From Alkalicoccobacillus murimartini (GTDB lineage Bacteria > Bacillota > Bacilli > Bacillales > Bacillaceae_D), in assembly GCF_030813245.1 (NCBI RefSeq), contig NZ_JAUSUA010000002.1, positions 62,001-126,000 on the forward strand: a stretch of 64,000 nt of DNA, given 5' to 3'. Made by a program: the position numbers and the translations under genes. Shown piece by piece: positions 25,795 to 32,958 of this stretch (within the stretch, counting starts at the first letter, position 1; each line of letters opens with the position of its first letter). Below the pieces are notes generated by a model. It saw only the letters and a program-made list of their open reading frames with translations. It had not been told where the DNA came from and did not search any database.

Positions 25795-25836
25795 GCCTTT
25801 TCAGCCATCTCCCTCTCTTTCCAATCGACTCCATAG

Positions 25837-25864
25837 AAAAAGCGAATCCATAAGGACTCGCTTT
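25837..25864. terminator. Terminator left of the island, copy of the sufB-type terminator
   Basis: AAAAGCGAATCC ATAA GGACTCGCTTTT. It stops the hydrolase transcript. It differs at only a few positions from the sufB terminator at 33002-33029, consistent with being the original sufB terminator now separated from the gene by the inserted element. Confidence 0.85.
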
Positions 25865-25879
25865 TATTTCTATAGTTAC

Positions 25880-25905
25880 CCGATTGAACCTTCCATTTCG
25901 AACTT
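25880..25905. repeat. Left attachment repeat (displaced sufB 3' end)
   Basis: A 26-bp sequence identical to 33045-33070 in the same orientation. On the minus strand, with the next few bases, it encodes [11 protein letters not shown], and a TAA follows, the exact C-terminus of SufB. It is thus a displaced remnant of the sufB 3' end. Confidence 0.9.
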
Positions 25906-26010
25906 GATTAATTAGGGATTTCAGAGTGTATCATTACTATCTGGAATCCTTATTCTTTAATATTTTTTAAAATACACCCTTCAAAACATATCAGGTCATG
26001 TCAAACTTGA

Positions 26011-26027
26011 TCGGCACAAAATCGGCA
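26011..26027. repeat. Integrase arm-site-like repeat, left copy
   Basis: TCGGCACAAAATCGGCA, identical to 32959-32975 and in the same orientation. Each copy contains two direct TCGGCA half-repeats 11 bp apart. Paired GGCAC motifs near attachment cores are typical binding sites for the N-terminal arm domain of tyrosine integrases of Gram-positive elements. Confidence 0.6.
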
Positions 26028-26086
26028 CGTTTTTATTTAAGATGAGGTTACACTTATATAGTAGAAGAAAGTAGGTTATTTTAGGA

Positions 26087-26350
26087 CCCCCCCCCCACTA
26101 GTCCCTCAAATTTGTGTATAGGTGAAAATGACTCTTTCTATTTGTAATTGATGTTTTAATGAAGAATTTTTACACCTAATTTATTTATATTAATTGTACT
26201 TTGGAAAGAGCTAGGTAAGTTTTAAACCATGAAATAACGAATAATATTTAACGATTCAGTTCAATTATTCGTTATTCCATTAAACTTTGTTTTTATCCAA
26301 TCTTAAACTGCACAATCAAAAAAAGACTTCGGTGTTCTTAAGCAAACAAA
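26087..26350. other. Gene-free stretch after the RiPP-like operon: C10 tract, inverted repeat, weak terminator
   Basis: No plausible gene is seen. It contains a run of ten C (26087-26096) and a perfect 13-bp inverted repeat AATAACGAATAAT/ATTATTCGTTATT (26233-26245 and 26264-26276) with an 18-nt loop. A short hairpin followed by TTTTTTT on the minus strand (about 26318-26340) lies right after the operon's last stop codon and probably ends its transcript. Confidence 0.6.
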
Positions 26351-27190
26351 TCAAAGTAAATTCCTTTTTTCTAAAAGCTTGTTCGCCACATATTTATAAA
26401 CATCGTCTATCTTTTTTTCACTGTTTGAACATTCATTGTATTTAGGAGGTAAAGTCAATTGATTTAATGATTTATCTTTCAATATCTCATTAACTGATTT
26501 TAGTACCCATTCATTAATTCGTATTGGTTCAATTGTTAGAGTAACATGAATACTTAATTCCTCTGAAGCAAAAGCATTATGTGGTACTCCATAAGGCAAA
26601 TATAAAAAATTATTTTTTGACAGAGTTCCATCAAATGTTTTTAATCCTAATTGATTTGGGTCTACTTCTTGACCTTTTCTAAAGTTACTAGGTATTTCAT
26701 ATACATTCCATTTCTTCTCTCCAGAACATTGAATCACAATTTGTTCTGTACTATCAATATGTGGCACAAACCCTGTTGCATATGGTGGAGATACCACCGC
26801 AAATGAAGATACTCTGGTTCCTAATTCTTTAGTTAGCTCTTTGCAGAGCTTTGTTAAAGGTGGCCAAAATTCTTCGAGAGAAGACAATATTAATGAGAAA
26901 TTATTCTTCAGACCATCTGCAACTTTTTTTCCATCTAGAACTTTTGCTGCGGGTTTCTCACCTACGTATATTGTTCTACTGAATTTACTATGGTGTAACA
27001 TTGTCCCATTGTCCACCATTCTAAAACAATTTAATGGTATTCTGCTCTCAGTAAGTATATGCTGTAGCGCTTCAACGTCAAACAAACCCTCAATTGTATT
27101 ATTTTCTTGATTAAAGTTTGGTTTATTTGTCCAGTATTGCTCGTTTTTTAGAAATCTAATATAACTAATTAGTTCATCATTTAATAGCAA
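26351..27190 (-). CDS. JmjC/cupin-type 2-oxoglutarate Fe(II) oxygenase, putative peptide hydroxylase
   Basis: A 279-residue protein whose central region fits the Cupin_4/JmjC fold. The iron facial triad is probably His144-x-Asp146 (in GFVPHIDSTEQIVIQCSGEKKWNVYE) and His204 (in LPYGVPHNAFA), with a lysine in GEKKW as possible 2-oxoglutarate anchor. Related bacterial enzymes hydroxylate ribosomal proteins or RiPP precursors. It starts at TTG and its ribosome binding site is the G-rich end of the preceding RRE-like gene, 1 nt away. Last gene of the operon; the proposed substrate is the 54-residue peptide encoded at 29522-29686. Family call from motifs; substrate is inference. Confidence 0.75.
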   Translation of the reverse strand: MLLNDELISYIRFLKNEQYWTNKPNFNQENNTIEGLFDVEALQHILTESRIPLNCFRMVDNGTMLHHSKFSRTIYVGEKPAAKVLDGKKVADGLKNNFSLILSSLEEFWPPLTKLCKELTKELGTRVSSFAVVSPPYATGFVPHIDSTEQIVIQCSGEKKWNVYEIPSNFRKGQEVDPNQLGLKTFDGTLSKNNFLYLPYGVPHNAFASEELSIHVTLTIEPIRINEWVLKSVNEILKDKSLNQLTLPPKYNECSNSEKKIDDVYKYVANKLLEKRNLL

Positions 27191-27191
27191 A

Positions 27192-27509
27192 CTACTCCCC
27201 CCCGTTGGTTAGTTCAATCAAACCCAACTGAAACAGTTGACCTATAGAAACTAGTATTGAATTTTCAAATTCACTTTCTTTTTCTTTAGAATTTAGTTCG
27301 ATAATTTTTGTTAACTTATTAACTACATCAATTACTCTAGTTGAAACACCGTTACATTCAGACGACTCTATCAACTTATATATTGATAAAGAAATTGGCC
27401 CGATAATACTTACTTTAAATGGGGATTTATTAAAAACAAATGCAGAATTTCCTTCAGCCATTGGACTAACCTTACAATTTTTATTTAGAATGATAAAATT
27501 ATTATTCAT
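27192..27509 (-). CDS. Small PqqD/RRE-like protein, putative precursor-binding protein
   Basis: A 105-residue protein with AAGGAG at good spacing before its ATG. The layout fits a RiPP recognition element (PqqD fold): N-terminal beta strands (FIILNKNCKVSPMAEGNSAFVFNKSPFKVSIIG), then helices (SLSIYKLIESSE, VSTRVIDVVNKLTKIIELNSK) and a final helix ending LFQLGLIEL, as in PqqD family members. Such domains bind leader peptides and present them to modifying enzymes. The assignment rests on this pattern and on the operon, not on a clear motif. A GGGGGGG tract (27197-27203) sits at its last codons: reading one G fewer would fuse it in frame to the downstream cupin. Confidence 0.5.
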   Translation of the reverse strand: MNNNFIILNKNCKVSPMAEGNSAFVFNKSPFKVSIIGPISLSIYKLIESSECNGVSTRVIDVVNKLTKIIELNSKEKESEFENSILVSIGQLFQLGLIELTNGGE

Positions 27510-27525
27510 TTTATAATCTCCTTAC

Positions 27526-28407
27526 TTATATTTCGATTATTATGAGATTAAATGGGGCATTCTCAGCGCCTCCACCTTTGACTTCACTTTTCTTTATTGA
27601 ACTCACTTTAAATCCGTAGGATTGAGCGCGCGTTATTATTTCACTCGTTGTCCATATTCTATCTATTGTAAAACTAAATTCGTGCTCTAATTCCCCTTCG
27701 TTAACATTGGATATTAAGGTTGGTTGTAATAAGCTTTTTTTACTCACATCGTATAATAGACTAGTCCAAGCTATTAAATCCCTTTCATTATGATCTTTGA
27801 AACAGTGAACTGAATAAGATCCTTTAAAATTATTCTCAAAAAAATTAACTGATTCATCAGAGAAGACCGGGAAATATAAATATCCCTTTTGTTTTTCTCT
27901 TTTATTTGAGAAAGTTTTTTTAAGGTTTGAAAAAAGCACATCTAATTGTTCGTCATTAAAGCAATTTAAGGTGCCAGCAGTTGTAGTTATTACATTAATA
28001 TCTTTATCATTTACTATTTTATTAAAGTCCTCAAAATCCAATACATTACCTAATATAAAATTCCGAGAAATTTTAGGTTGTAACTCTCGAGCTTTTTTTA
28101 TTTGGTCTTCAGAATAATCTAAACCATAACAAGTAATTGAATTCTTATTTAGGAACTTGGTTAACCTGCCATCTCCACACCCTAAGTCCAAAACAGTTAA
28201 ATCAACTTTTTTATCCTTTAAACTATTACCTACTAATTCTAAATCCCAAACAACATCTCTATTTAAATCGGCTATGAAATGGATAAAAGATCCTTCATAA
28301 AAGCTCTCTCTCAAAATTAAATTGTCCGTCACTTCTAAAACTCTTTGGAAATTTGCAAACTGTCGATATTCTTTTAATTCATCTATTATATTTAAAGAGG
28401 ACCTCAT
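27526..28407 (-). CDS. Class I SAM-dependent methyltransferase
   Basis: A 293-residue protein with SAM motif I VLDLGCGDGRL (about residues 72-82), the acidic motif II GLDYSEDQ and a motif near NVLDFEDF and ITTTAGTLNCF. About 60 N-terminal residues precede the Rossmann core, and a long C-terminal substrate region (ELEHEFSFTIDRIWTTSEIITRAQSYGFKVSSI) resembles small-molecule or peptide O/N-methyltransferases. A ribosome binding site AGGAGATG precedes the ATG. In this operon it most likely methylates the precursor peptide; the target residue is unknown. Confidence 0.8.
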   Translation of the reverse strand: MRSSLNIIDELKEYRQFANFQRVLEVTDNLILRESFYEGSFIHFIADLNRDVVWDLELVGNSLKDKKVDLTVLDLGCGDGRLTKFLNKNSITCYGLDYSEDQIKKARELQPKISRNFILGNVLDFEDFNKIVNDKDINVITTTAGTLNCFNDEQLDVLFSNLKKTFSNKREKQKGYLYFPVFSDESVNFFENNFKGSYSVHCFKDHNERDLIAWTSLLYDVSKKSLLQPTLISNVNEGELEHEFSFTIDRIWTTSEIITRAQSYGFKVSSIKKSEVKGGGAENAPFNLIIIEI

Positions 28408-28424
28408 TTTTCATCTCCTGCTAT

Positions 28425-29465
28425 TCAGACTAATAATGCGTTGCGTTTATTAATTAACTCCTTCACTTCGTTCTGATTTGAAATAAGGCTTAGACTAGTT
28501 TTAAGCCAACTAAGAAATTTAAGACCATCTATACCTAACTCATGTCTAAAGTGATCCATCATCAAGGTTTGAACTAAATAATTTGCTCTAGTATAACTTT
28601 GATTTAGTTCCTTAAAATTTTCAGGTTCCCCATGCAATATTGATCCTTTAGCATGAAATAGAGTTAGGTGCACATATACATGAGCAGCTGCGAGCCCTCG
28701 CCCGACTGAGAACATTCTATAATTTTCATTTCCCCAAGGTATTGGAACCGGAATACCTGCGAAATCATTATATCCTGGTCTTAACAATCGTTTAGAAAGC
28801 CTAATATTCAGTAGTTTTTGGTGTAGAGCTTCATGAAATATAGCATCTGCCAGTTTCAAAGTGCTTTTGAATTGAGTCTGATCAATATATATAACTAATG
28901 GTGTGGTAGAGATAAAAGCTGATTCAACCCCTGATTTAATTGGTAAAATAGCTTCGACTGCATTTAGTGCATCTTTGCTTAGCAAAGGTAGGTATTCAAA
29001 CATTAATTCTAAACTTTCACTTATGTGCTTTAAGTTTTCTTCAGTAATTTCACTATGTAATATTTTTGTATTAACTCCACTAGCAGAGAGATTTTCTTCA
29101 AAACGATTTAGAATAATATCTAATAGTCCTTCTCTTTTAGTTTCAGGTACATTTAAAACTTCCAAGGGGTATTTTTGATTTATAGTTTCCGAATCTATAT
29201 TAGGAAGATTTTGAATTCTACTCGTAGTCTCAATTAATTCTACTAAATCTCCTTTTGTAGATTCAGAAAAACGAGAGGCTGACATTAAAGCAGCTCCCGA
29301 TCCAACAATTTTTTTTGCTATACTTAGATCCTGTATTAATGAAATCTTATTATCAAAAAGCATATCTATCATACCGTTTGAAAAAATATTGAAGTTCGCT
29401 TTTAAATTAATCCCATCTCCAAAATCACCTTTTAGTAGAAATTCTTCCGCTTCTTTTAAACTCAT
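28425..29465 (-). CDS. HExxH-motif domain protein, putative 2-oxoglutarate peptide beta-hydroxylase
   Basis: A 346-residue protein with HEALH at residues 211-215 inside LADAIFHEALHQKLLNIR, followed by IPVPIPWGN and VGRGLAAAHVYVHLTLFHAKG, where further His residues could complete the metal site. This matches the HEXXH-motif domain family found beside RiPP precursors, whose members have been proposed to be 2-oxoglutarate-dependent peptide beta-hydroxylases rather than proteases. The all-helical N-terminal part is typical. It directly follows the precursor-like gene, with GGGGTG as ribosome binding site. Protease activity is the alternative reading of the motif. Confidence 0.7.
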   Translation of the reverse strand: MSLKEAEEFLLKGDFGDGINLKANFNIFSNGMIDMLFDNKISLIQDLSIAKKIVGSGAALMSASRFSESTKGDLVELIETTSRIQNLPNIDSETINQKYPLEVLNVPETKREGLLDIILNRFEENLSASGVNTKILHSEITEENLKHISESLELMFEYLPLLSKDALNAVEAILPIKSGVESAFISTTPLVIYIDQTQFKSTLKLADAIFHEALHQKLLNIRLSKRLLRPGYNDFAGIPVPIPWGNENYRMFSVGRGLAAAHVYVHLTLFHAKGSILHGEPENFKELNQSYTRANYLVQTLMMDHFRHELGIDGLKFLSWLKTSLSLISNQNEVKELINKRNALLV

Positions 29466-29488
29466 ATTTACACCCCTTTTTGGAATAA

Positions 29489-29513
29489 TAAAAGGAGAGA
29501 AATTAATCTCTCC
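29489..29513 (-). terminator. Attenuator hairpin between the precursor-like gene and the modifying enzymes
   Basis: Perfect 7-bp stem GGAGAGA/TCTCTCC followed by TTTTATT on the minus strand, 8 nt after the stop codon of the 54-aa peptide gene. Partial terminators at this position commonly give excess precursor over enzymes in peptide-natural-product operons. Confidence 0.7.
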
Positions 29514-29521
29514 TAATTATT

Positions 29522-29686
29522 TTACAATTCAAACTCATTAGTTTCACTGTCATTGACAGGATCTACAACAGTAATAGTTGGGTATTGGGACTGAGCTTCT
29601 TGTTCAATTCCTACCTCAAAACTACTAGCATCAAAATTATCTTCTTCTTTTACAAAATTTAAAATGTCTTTTATATCTTTAACCAT
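29522..29686 (-). CDS. Putative RiPP precursor peptide (54 aa)
   Basis: ATG with an ideal AAAGGAGGTGAAAAT ribosome binding site, the strongest in the operon. The product starts MVKDIKDILNFVKEEDNFD, an amphipathic helical leader, continues ASSFEVGIEQEAQSQYPT and ends ITVVDPVNDSETNEFEL. It is acidic and has no Cys, so it is not a lanthipeptide, sactipeptide or thiazole precursor. A likely leader region is the first about 30 residues including FEVGIEQE, loosely like the FxLD-type motif. Asp, Asn, Pro, Val and Thr in the C-terminal half are plausible hydroxylation or methylation sites. Cleavage site unknown. Confidence 0.7.
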   Translation of the reverse strand: MVKDIKDILNFVKEEDNFDASSFEVGIEQEAQSQYPTITVVDPVNDSETNEFEL

Positions 29687-29718
29687 ATTTTCACCTCCTT
29701 TAAATAATAATCATTAGT

Positions 29719-30957
29719 TTAGATGGTAGTGACACTTTCACCTTTAGAAACATTTTGCTCTTTGAGATCCATTTTCAGGATTGGTAGTGCGATTATTGAA
29801 GTGCTCATAATTACTATCCCACCAGCAACACCTATCCAAATTGGGTTTAACAACCCTGCTAGTACTCCTGTAGATATCATTGAAACTGAGATAATTACAC
29901 TTGATGTAGTATCACACATTGCAAATGCTCGCCCATGAACTCTGGATGGTACAGTTTTCATTATCAAGGTGTTAACAGCAACATTTCCAATACCTGCTCC
30001 AATTGTGGCAATAATTATGAAGAAGCTTGCTATAAATATAGTAGGTGACAAGCTGAAAAGTATATGGCAGCCACCTTCAATAATTCCTGCCATTATGACT
30101 GCAAGCTTTAATTTTCTACTCAATTTGTGCGCAATAAGTCCGCTAATTAAGAATCCAGCCCCTAATGCACTATATAAAATTCCTACACCTACGTTTCCAC
30201 CATCCAATACCTCGAATCCATAAATGCTTATTAAAACATTTATTGCTCCGCCCCCTATGGGCCATAGTATAGCTTGGAGAAAAATAATCCTTATAAACTT
30301 GGATTCTTTAAAAACATCTCTAAACCTAATTAACTCCTCTTTTTCATAATCGTTAATACTATTTTCCTCAGCTTTTTTTGAGCTGAACACTATTCTAGAT
30401 ATAAAAATAGCAGATATTAAAAAAGTACAAGAGTTTATAATAAATGATACATTTGATCCGAATAGCGCAGCTACAATACCACCTAATGCAGCTCCAAGAG
30501 TCATCACTGTCCCACTTATTACTTGTTCCAGCGAGTTTGCCATAGCTATATTTTTATCGCTAACTATTACAGGTATCATAGAAGCTCTAGCAGGAATAGC
30601 CAAAGCTGAGAAAACTACTAACGCAACTGTAGTAGTATATACAATCCAAAGATCGTTTGTTGTATTAACAAACAAGAATGAAAGAATTATAAATCCTCTT
30701 ACAATATCTACAGTGAATAGTATTTTCTTCTTATTAAACTTATCAGCTAATATCCCACCGATCGGTCCCATAATTAACATAGGAAGTGTTCTCGCAGCCA
30801 ATGTAATACCAACTGCTAAGCCTGTTCCTGTTAATTGGAGTAATAATGTTAAAATTGCAATGCTACTAAACCAGTCTCCGATACCGCCTACAAAACGAGC
30901 GATCATTAAATTTTTAAACGATCGTTCTTCTTTCAGCATCATTAGTATATCTTTCAA
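29719..30957 (-). CDS. MFS exporter (MFS_3/EntS-like)
   Basis: A 412-residue protein with 12 membrane helices. Family signatures are RFVGGIGDWFSSIAILTLLLQLTGTGLAVGITLAARTLPMLIMGPIGGILADKFNKKK and the mid-loop FRDVFKESKFIRIIFLQ. The EntS/MFS_3 group exports siderophores and peptides. It is the first gene of the operon, starting at TTG 7 nt after GGAGG, and likely exports the modified peptide; it may also give self-resistance. The last nucleotide is followed 32 nt later by the precursor gene. Confidence 0.85.
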   Translation of the reverse strand: MKDILMMLKEERSFKNLMIARFVGGIGDWFSSIAILTLLLQLTGTGLAVGITLAARTLPMLIMGPIGGILADKFNKKKILFTVDIVRGFIILSFLFVNTTNDLWIVYTTTVALVVFSALAIPARASMIPVIVSDKNIAMANSLEQVISGTVMTLGAALGGIVAALFGSNVSFIINSCTFLISAIFISRIVFSSKKAEENSINDYEKEELIRFRDVFKESKFIRIIFLQAILWPIGGGAINVLISIYGFEVLDGGNVGVGILYSALGAGFLISGLIAHKLSRKLKLAVIMAGIIEGGCHILFSLSPTIFIASFFIIIATIGAGIGNVAVNTLIMKTVPSRVHGRAFAMCDTTSSVIISVSMISTGVLAGLLNPIWIGVAGGIVIMSTSIIALPILKMDLKEQNVSKGESVTTI

Positions 30958-30960
30958 TTA

Positions 30961-31235
30961 AATACCTCCGAAAAATCTAAAATTAACCATTTAATGATCT
31001 TATACACTATACATTACAATAGATTCCTCACCAAAAAAAGACATATTTGGTCAAAAAAATATTTCCCAACATATGAAATTTTGTAAATACTATTGAGTCC
31101 TCATCTAATATTTTTATAATCTGAGTTAATACACCTCTAGTTGATGTATAAACTATATTTTCCCAACTACAACTGTTATATATTGATAGAGAATATCTAA
31201 TTTAATTCACGGTATAAATTTTTCTGAAAATAAAA
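30961..31235 (-). promoter_or_regulatory. AT-rich leader of the RiPP-like operon
   Basis: A 270-bp gene-free stretch before the MFS gene. On the minus strand it contains TTGTAA and TATAAG-like boxes within the last 70 bp and a repeated GTTGGGAAA(A)TAT motif (31061-31074 and 31148-31163) that could be a regulator site. No clear consensus promoter was assigned. Confidence 0.35.
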
Positions 31236-31238
31236 AAA

Positions 31239-31266
31239 GCACCAAAGCTTTAAAGGCTTTGATACT
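31239..31266 (-). terminator. Terminator upstream of the RiPP-like operon
   Basis: AAG-ATCAAAGC/GCTTTGGTGCTT hairpin with a run of seven T on the minus strand. It would insulate the operon from leftward transcription coming from the integrase side. Confidence 0.7.
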
Positions 31267-31331
31267 TCAGGGACGCAGTAGAGAGTACTCGAACCCCCAC
31301 TGCGAAAAGAATAGGAAAGAACAAATTCAAT

Positions 31332-31348
31332 AAAAATCGAACATTCAT
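31332..31348. repeat. 17-bp direct repeat upstream of the integrase, copy 1
   Basis: AAAAATCGAACATTCAT. It matches 31754-31770 at 16 of 17 positions. The two copies bracket about 405 bp holding a short unknown reading frame and a gene fragment. Confidence 0.6.
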
Positions 31349-31494
31349 ATCTATCCACTTATATTATTCATAATTTAAAGAATTCTTCTCTGCATTAATA
31401 AATTCTTTAACTGGAGCAGAAAAGTTCATCAAATATTACCAAGCCATTTCTAAATCTAAGGCTCATAATAGAAAAACAAACATTAAAAAATTCG

Positions 31495-31617
31495 TTATTT
31501 TAATTTGGACAGTATATCTTCTAATAGTTTCATATCTAGATCCATTTCATCTTGAGATGGCGTAGGTCTACCTATAGCTCCAGATTCATCATGTACATAT
31601 TTTGAAGCTTCTGTCAT
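31495..31617 (-). CDS. Short reading frame, unknown (40 aa)
   Basis: MTEASKYVHDESGAIGRPTPSQDEMDLDMKLLEDILSKLK. A hydrophilic, acidic protein-like composition with a C-terminal helix. The GAAAGG motif is nearly adjacent to the ATG, so the start is not optimal; the frame stays open for another 30 codons upstream. Possibly the 3' part of a lost gene. No family recognised. Confidence 0.35.
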   Translation of the reverse strand: MTEASKYVHDESGAIGRPTPSQDEMDLDMKLLEDILSKLK

Positions 31618-31650
31618 TCCTTTCTCTACACTAGTAAGGGAATAATAAAA

Positions 31651-31753
31651 ATGGATAAAAGAAAAATTTGGTTTATCACTAGACCCGAGAGAGACCCTAA
31701 ATATCACATTGATGCACTTAAAGCTCTAAAAATAGCTACAAATGATTTTCTAC
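31651..31753 (+). pseudogene. Fragment resembling the N-terminus of an AlwI-type restriction endonuclease
   Basis: The frame reads MDKRKIWFITRPERDPKYHI and continues DALKALKIATNDFLQK, then stops making sense at the 17-bp repeat. The IWFITRPERDP start reminds me of the N-terminus of AlwI-family type II restriction enzymes; this is from memory and unverified. The fragment runs open into the integrase reading frame, an accidental fusion. Confidence 0.35.
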
Positions 31754-31770
31754 AAAAATCGAACATACAT
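31754..31770. repeat. 17-bp direct repeat upstream of the integrase, copy 2
   Basis: AAAAATCGAACATACAT, one mismatch from 31332-31348. It lies just before the integrase ribosome binding site (AAAAGGAG at 31778-31785) and contains a GAAC...ATTC-like element reminiscent of a degenerate LexA box. Confidence 0.6.
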
Positions 31771-31793
31771 TCTTACAAAAGGAGAAAATATAT

Positions 31794-32952
31794 ATGGCAA
31801 CCTTTAGAAAGCTTAAAAGCGGTCGTTGGCAAGCGCGAGTATCAAAAGAAGGTAAGGAATTCTCAATTGGAACGTTTAAGCAAAAAAAAGAAGCTGAGAA
31901 TCGAAGCGGGACGTGTTGAAGAGAGGATTATTTATGGACATACTATAAAAGATAAAAATATTCTATTTGAAGAACTAGCTTTAGATTGGCTAAATAATCA
32001 TAAGAAAACAGAGTTAGAAAGCTCAACATATGAACAATATGAGATGGCAATTCGTTTGCATATATTACCCGAGTTTGGAAGAAGAAAAGCCATGCTTATT
32101 AAGAGAACTGATATCAAGAAATGGGTCAATCAATATTCTGAGATTAAAAAACCTAATGGTGATCTTAAATATTCTTATGGCACTAGAATAAGATATCTTT
32201 CTGTCTTAAAAAGTAAATTTCATTATGCCGTTCACGAAATTGAATTATTAGAAAAAAGCCTAGCCATCAAATTATCTCCTCCTAAGGTTACTAGGATATC
32301 AACTAAGCAGATAAAATATTTTAGTTTAAATGAGTTAAACCAGTTACTCGATTACATGGATGGTTACAAGACACAACGTTTTAGTGAGTACAATTACTAC
32401 CGAATGTTAATGTATTTTTTAAGTCAACCAGGTTTAAGGATAAGCGAAGCATTAGCTCTGAGATGGTCAGATATCCATGATGGAAAGGTAACTGTTGAGA
32501 GACAAACAAGCAGAGGAAATAATAATCAAATTGTCTTAAAGACGCTAAAAAGTACATCTAGTTATCGAACTATAGGTTTGAATCCTGACCTCATTGAAGA
32601 ATTAAGTCAGTTCAAATGGTTGCAAGAGAAATTAAGCTCTATGTACGATACTTTTAAAACAAACAGTGATGAAATAATTTTTCAAAATTCTATGGGTAAC
32701 TATTTAACTCCATCTGTCGTTAGAGAAGTCATTAAAGGTCACTGCAAGCGTGCAGGTGTCTCGTATAAAGGTACTCATGGATTCAGACACACACATGCTG
32801 TATTACTATTAGAGGCAGTCTCAAGCTTATTATATGTATCGAAATGGCTAGGTTATAAATTCAAAGATATTACCTCCAGCACTTATTAAAATGCCACTAA
32901 AAAAATAGAAGAAGACGAACTAGAAAAGTTCGCCTCCTACACTAAAAGGTAA
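31794..32952 (+). pseudogene. int: Tyrosine integrase, inactivated (frameshift, stop, active-site change)
   Basis: The true start is ATG 31794 after AAAAGGAG: the arm-binding domain reads MATFRKLKSGRWQARVSKEG and goes on to KEFSIGTFKQKKEAEN before hitting a stop at 31917-31919. One extra A near 31899 moves the rest (IEAGRVEERIIYGHTI onward) into another frame. The catalytic domain has Arg in PGLRISEALALRW and HGFRHTHA, but LGH is LGY. The nucleophile Tyr (SSTY) is followed directly by TAA, after which the normal tail (ATKKIEEDELEKFASYTKR) still reads to 32952. The enzyme is almost certainly dead, so the island is fixed in place. Confidence 0.9.
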
Positions 32953-32958
32953 TCTGAA

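Noticed and set aside
28425-29465. Zinc metalloprotease that removes the leader peptide
   Set aside because: The HExxH motif alone fits a protease, but the surrounding sequence and operon match the RiPP-associated HEXXH-motif domain family; protease function remains a minor alternative.
29522-29686. Lanthipeptide (FxLD-type) precursor
   Set aside because: The peptide has no Cys, and no dehydratase or cyclase gene is present; only a loose leader similarity remains.
31268-31305. tRNA-like 3' end (GGGGGTTCGAGTACTC...) on the minus strand
   Set aside because: No acceptor, D or anticodon arm can be assembled around it, and the element's attachment site is clearly the sufB repeat.
31618-31707. 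Longer 70-residue version of the short minus-strand frame
   Set aside because: The added 30 residues are antisense to the restriction-enzyme-like fragment and have no ribosome binding site.
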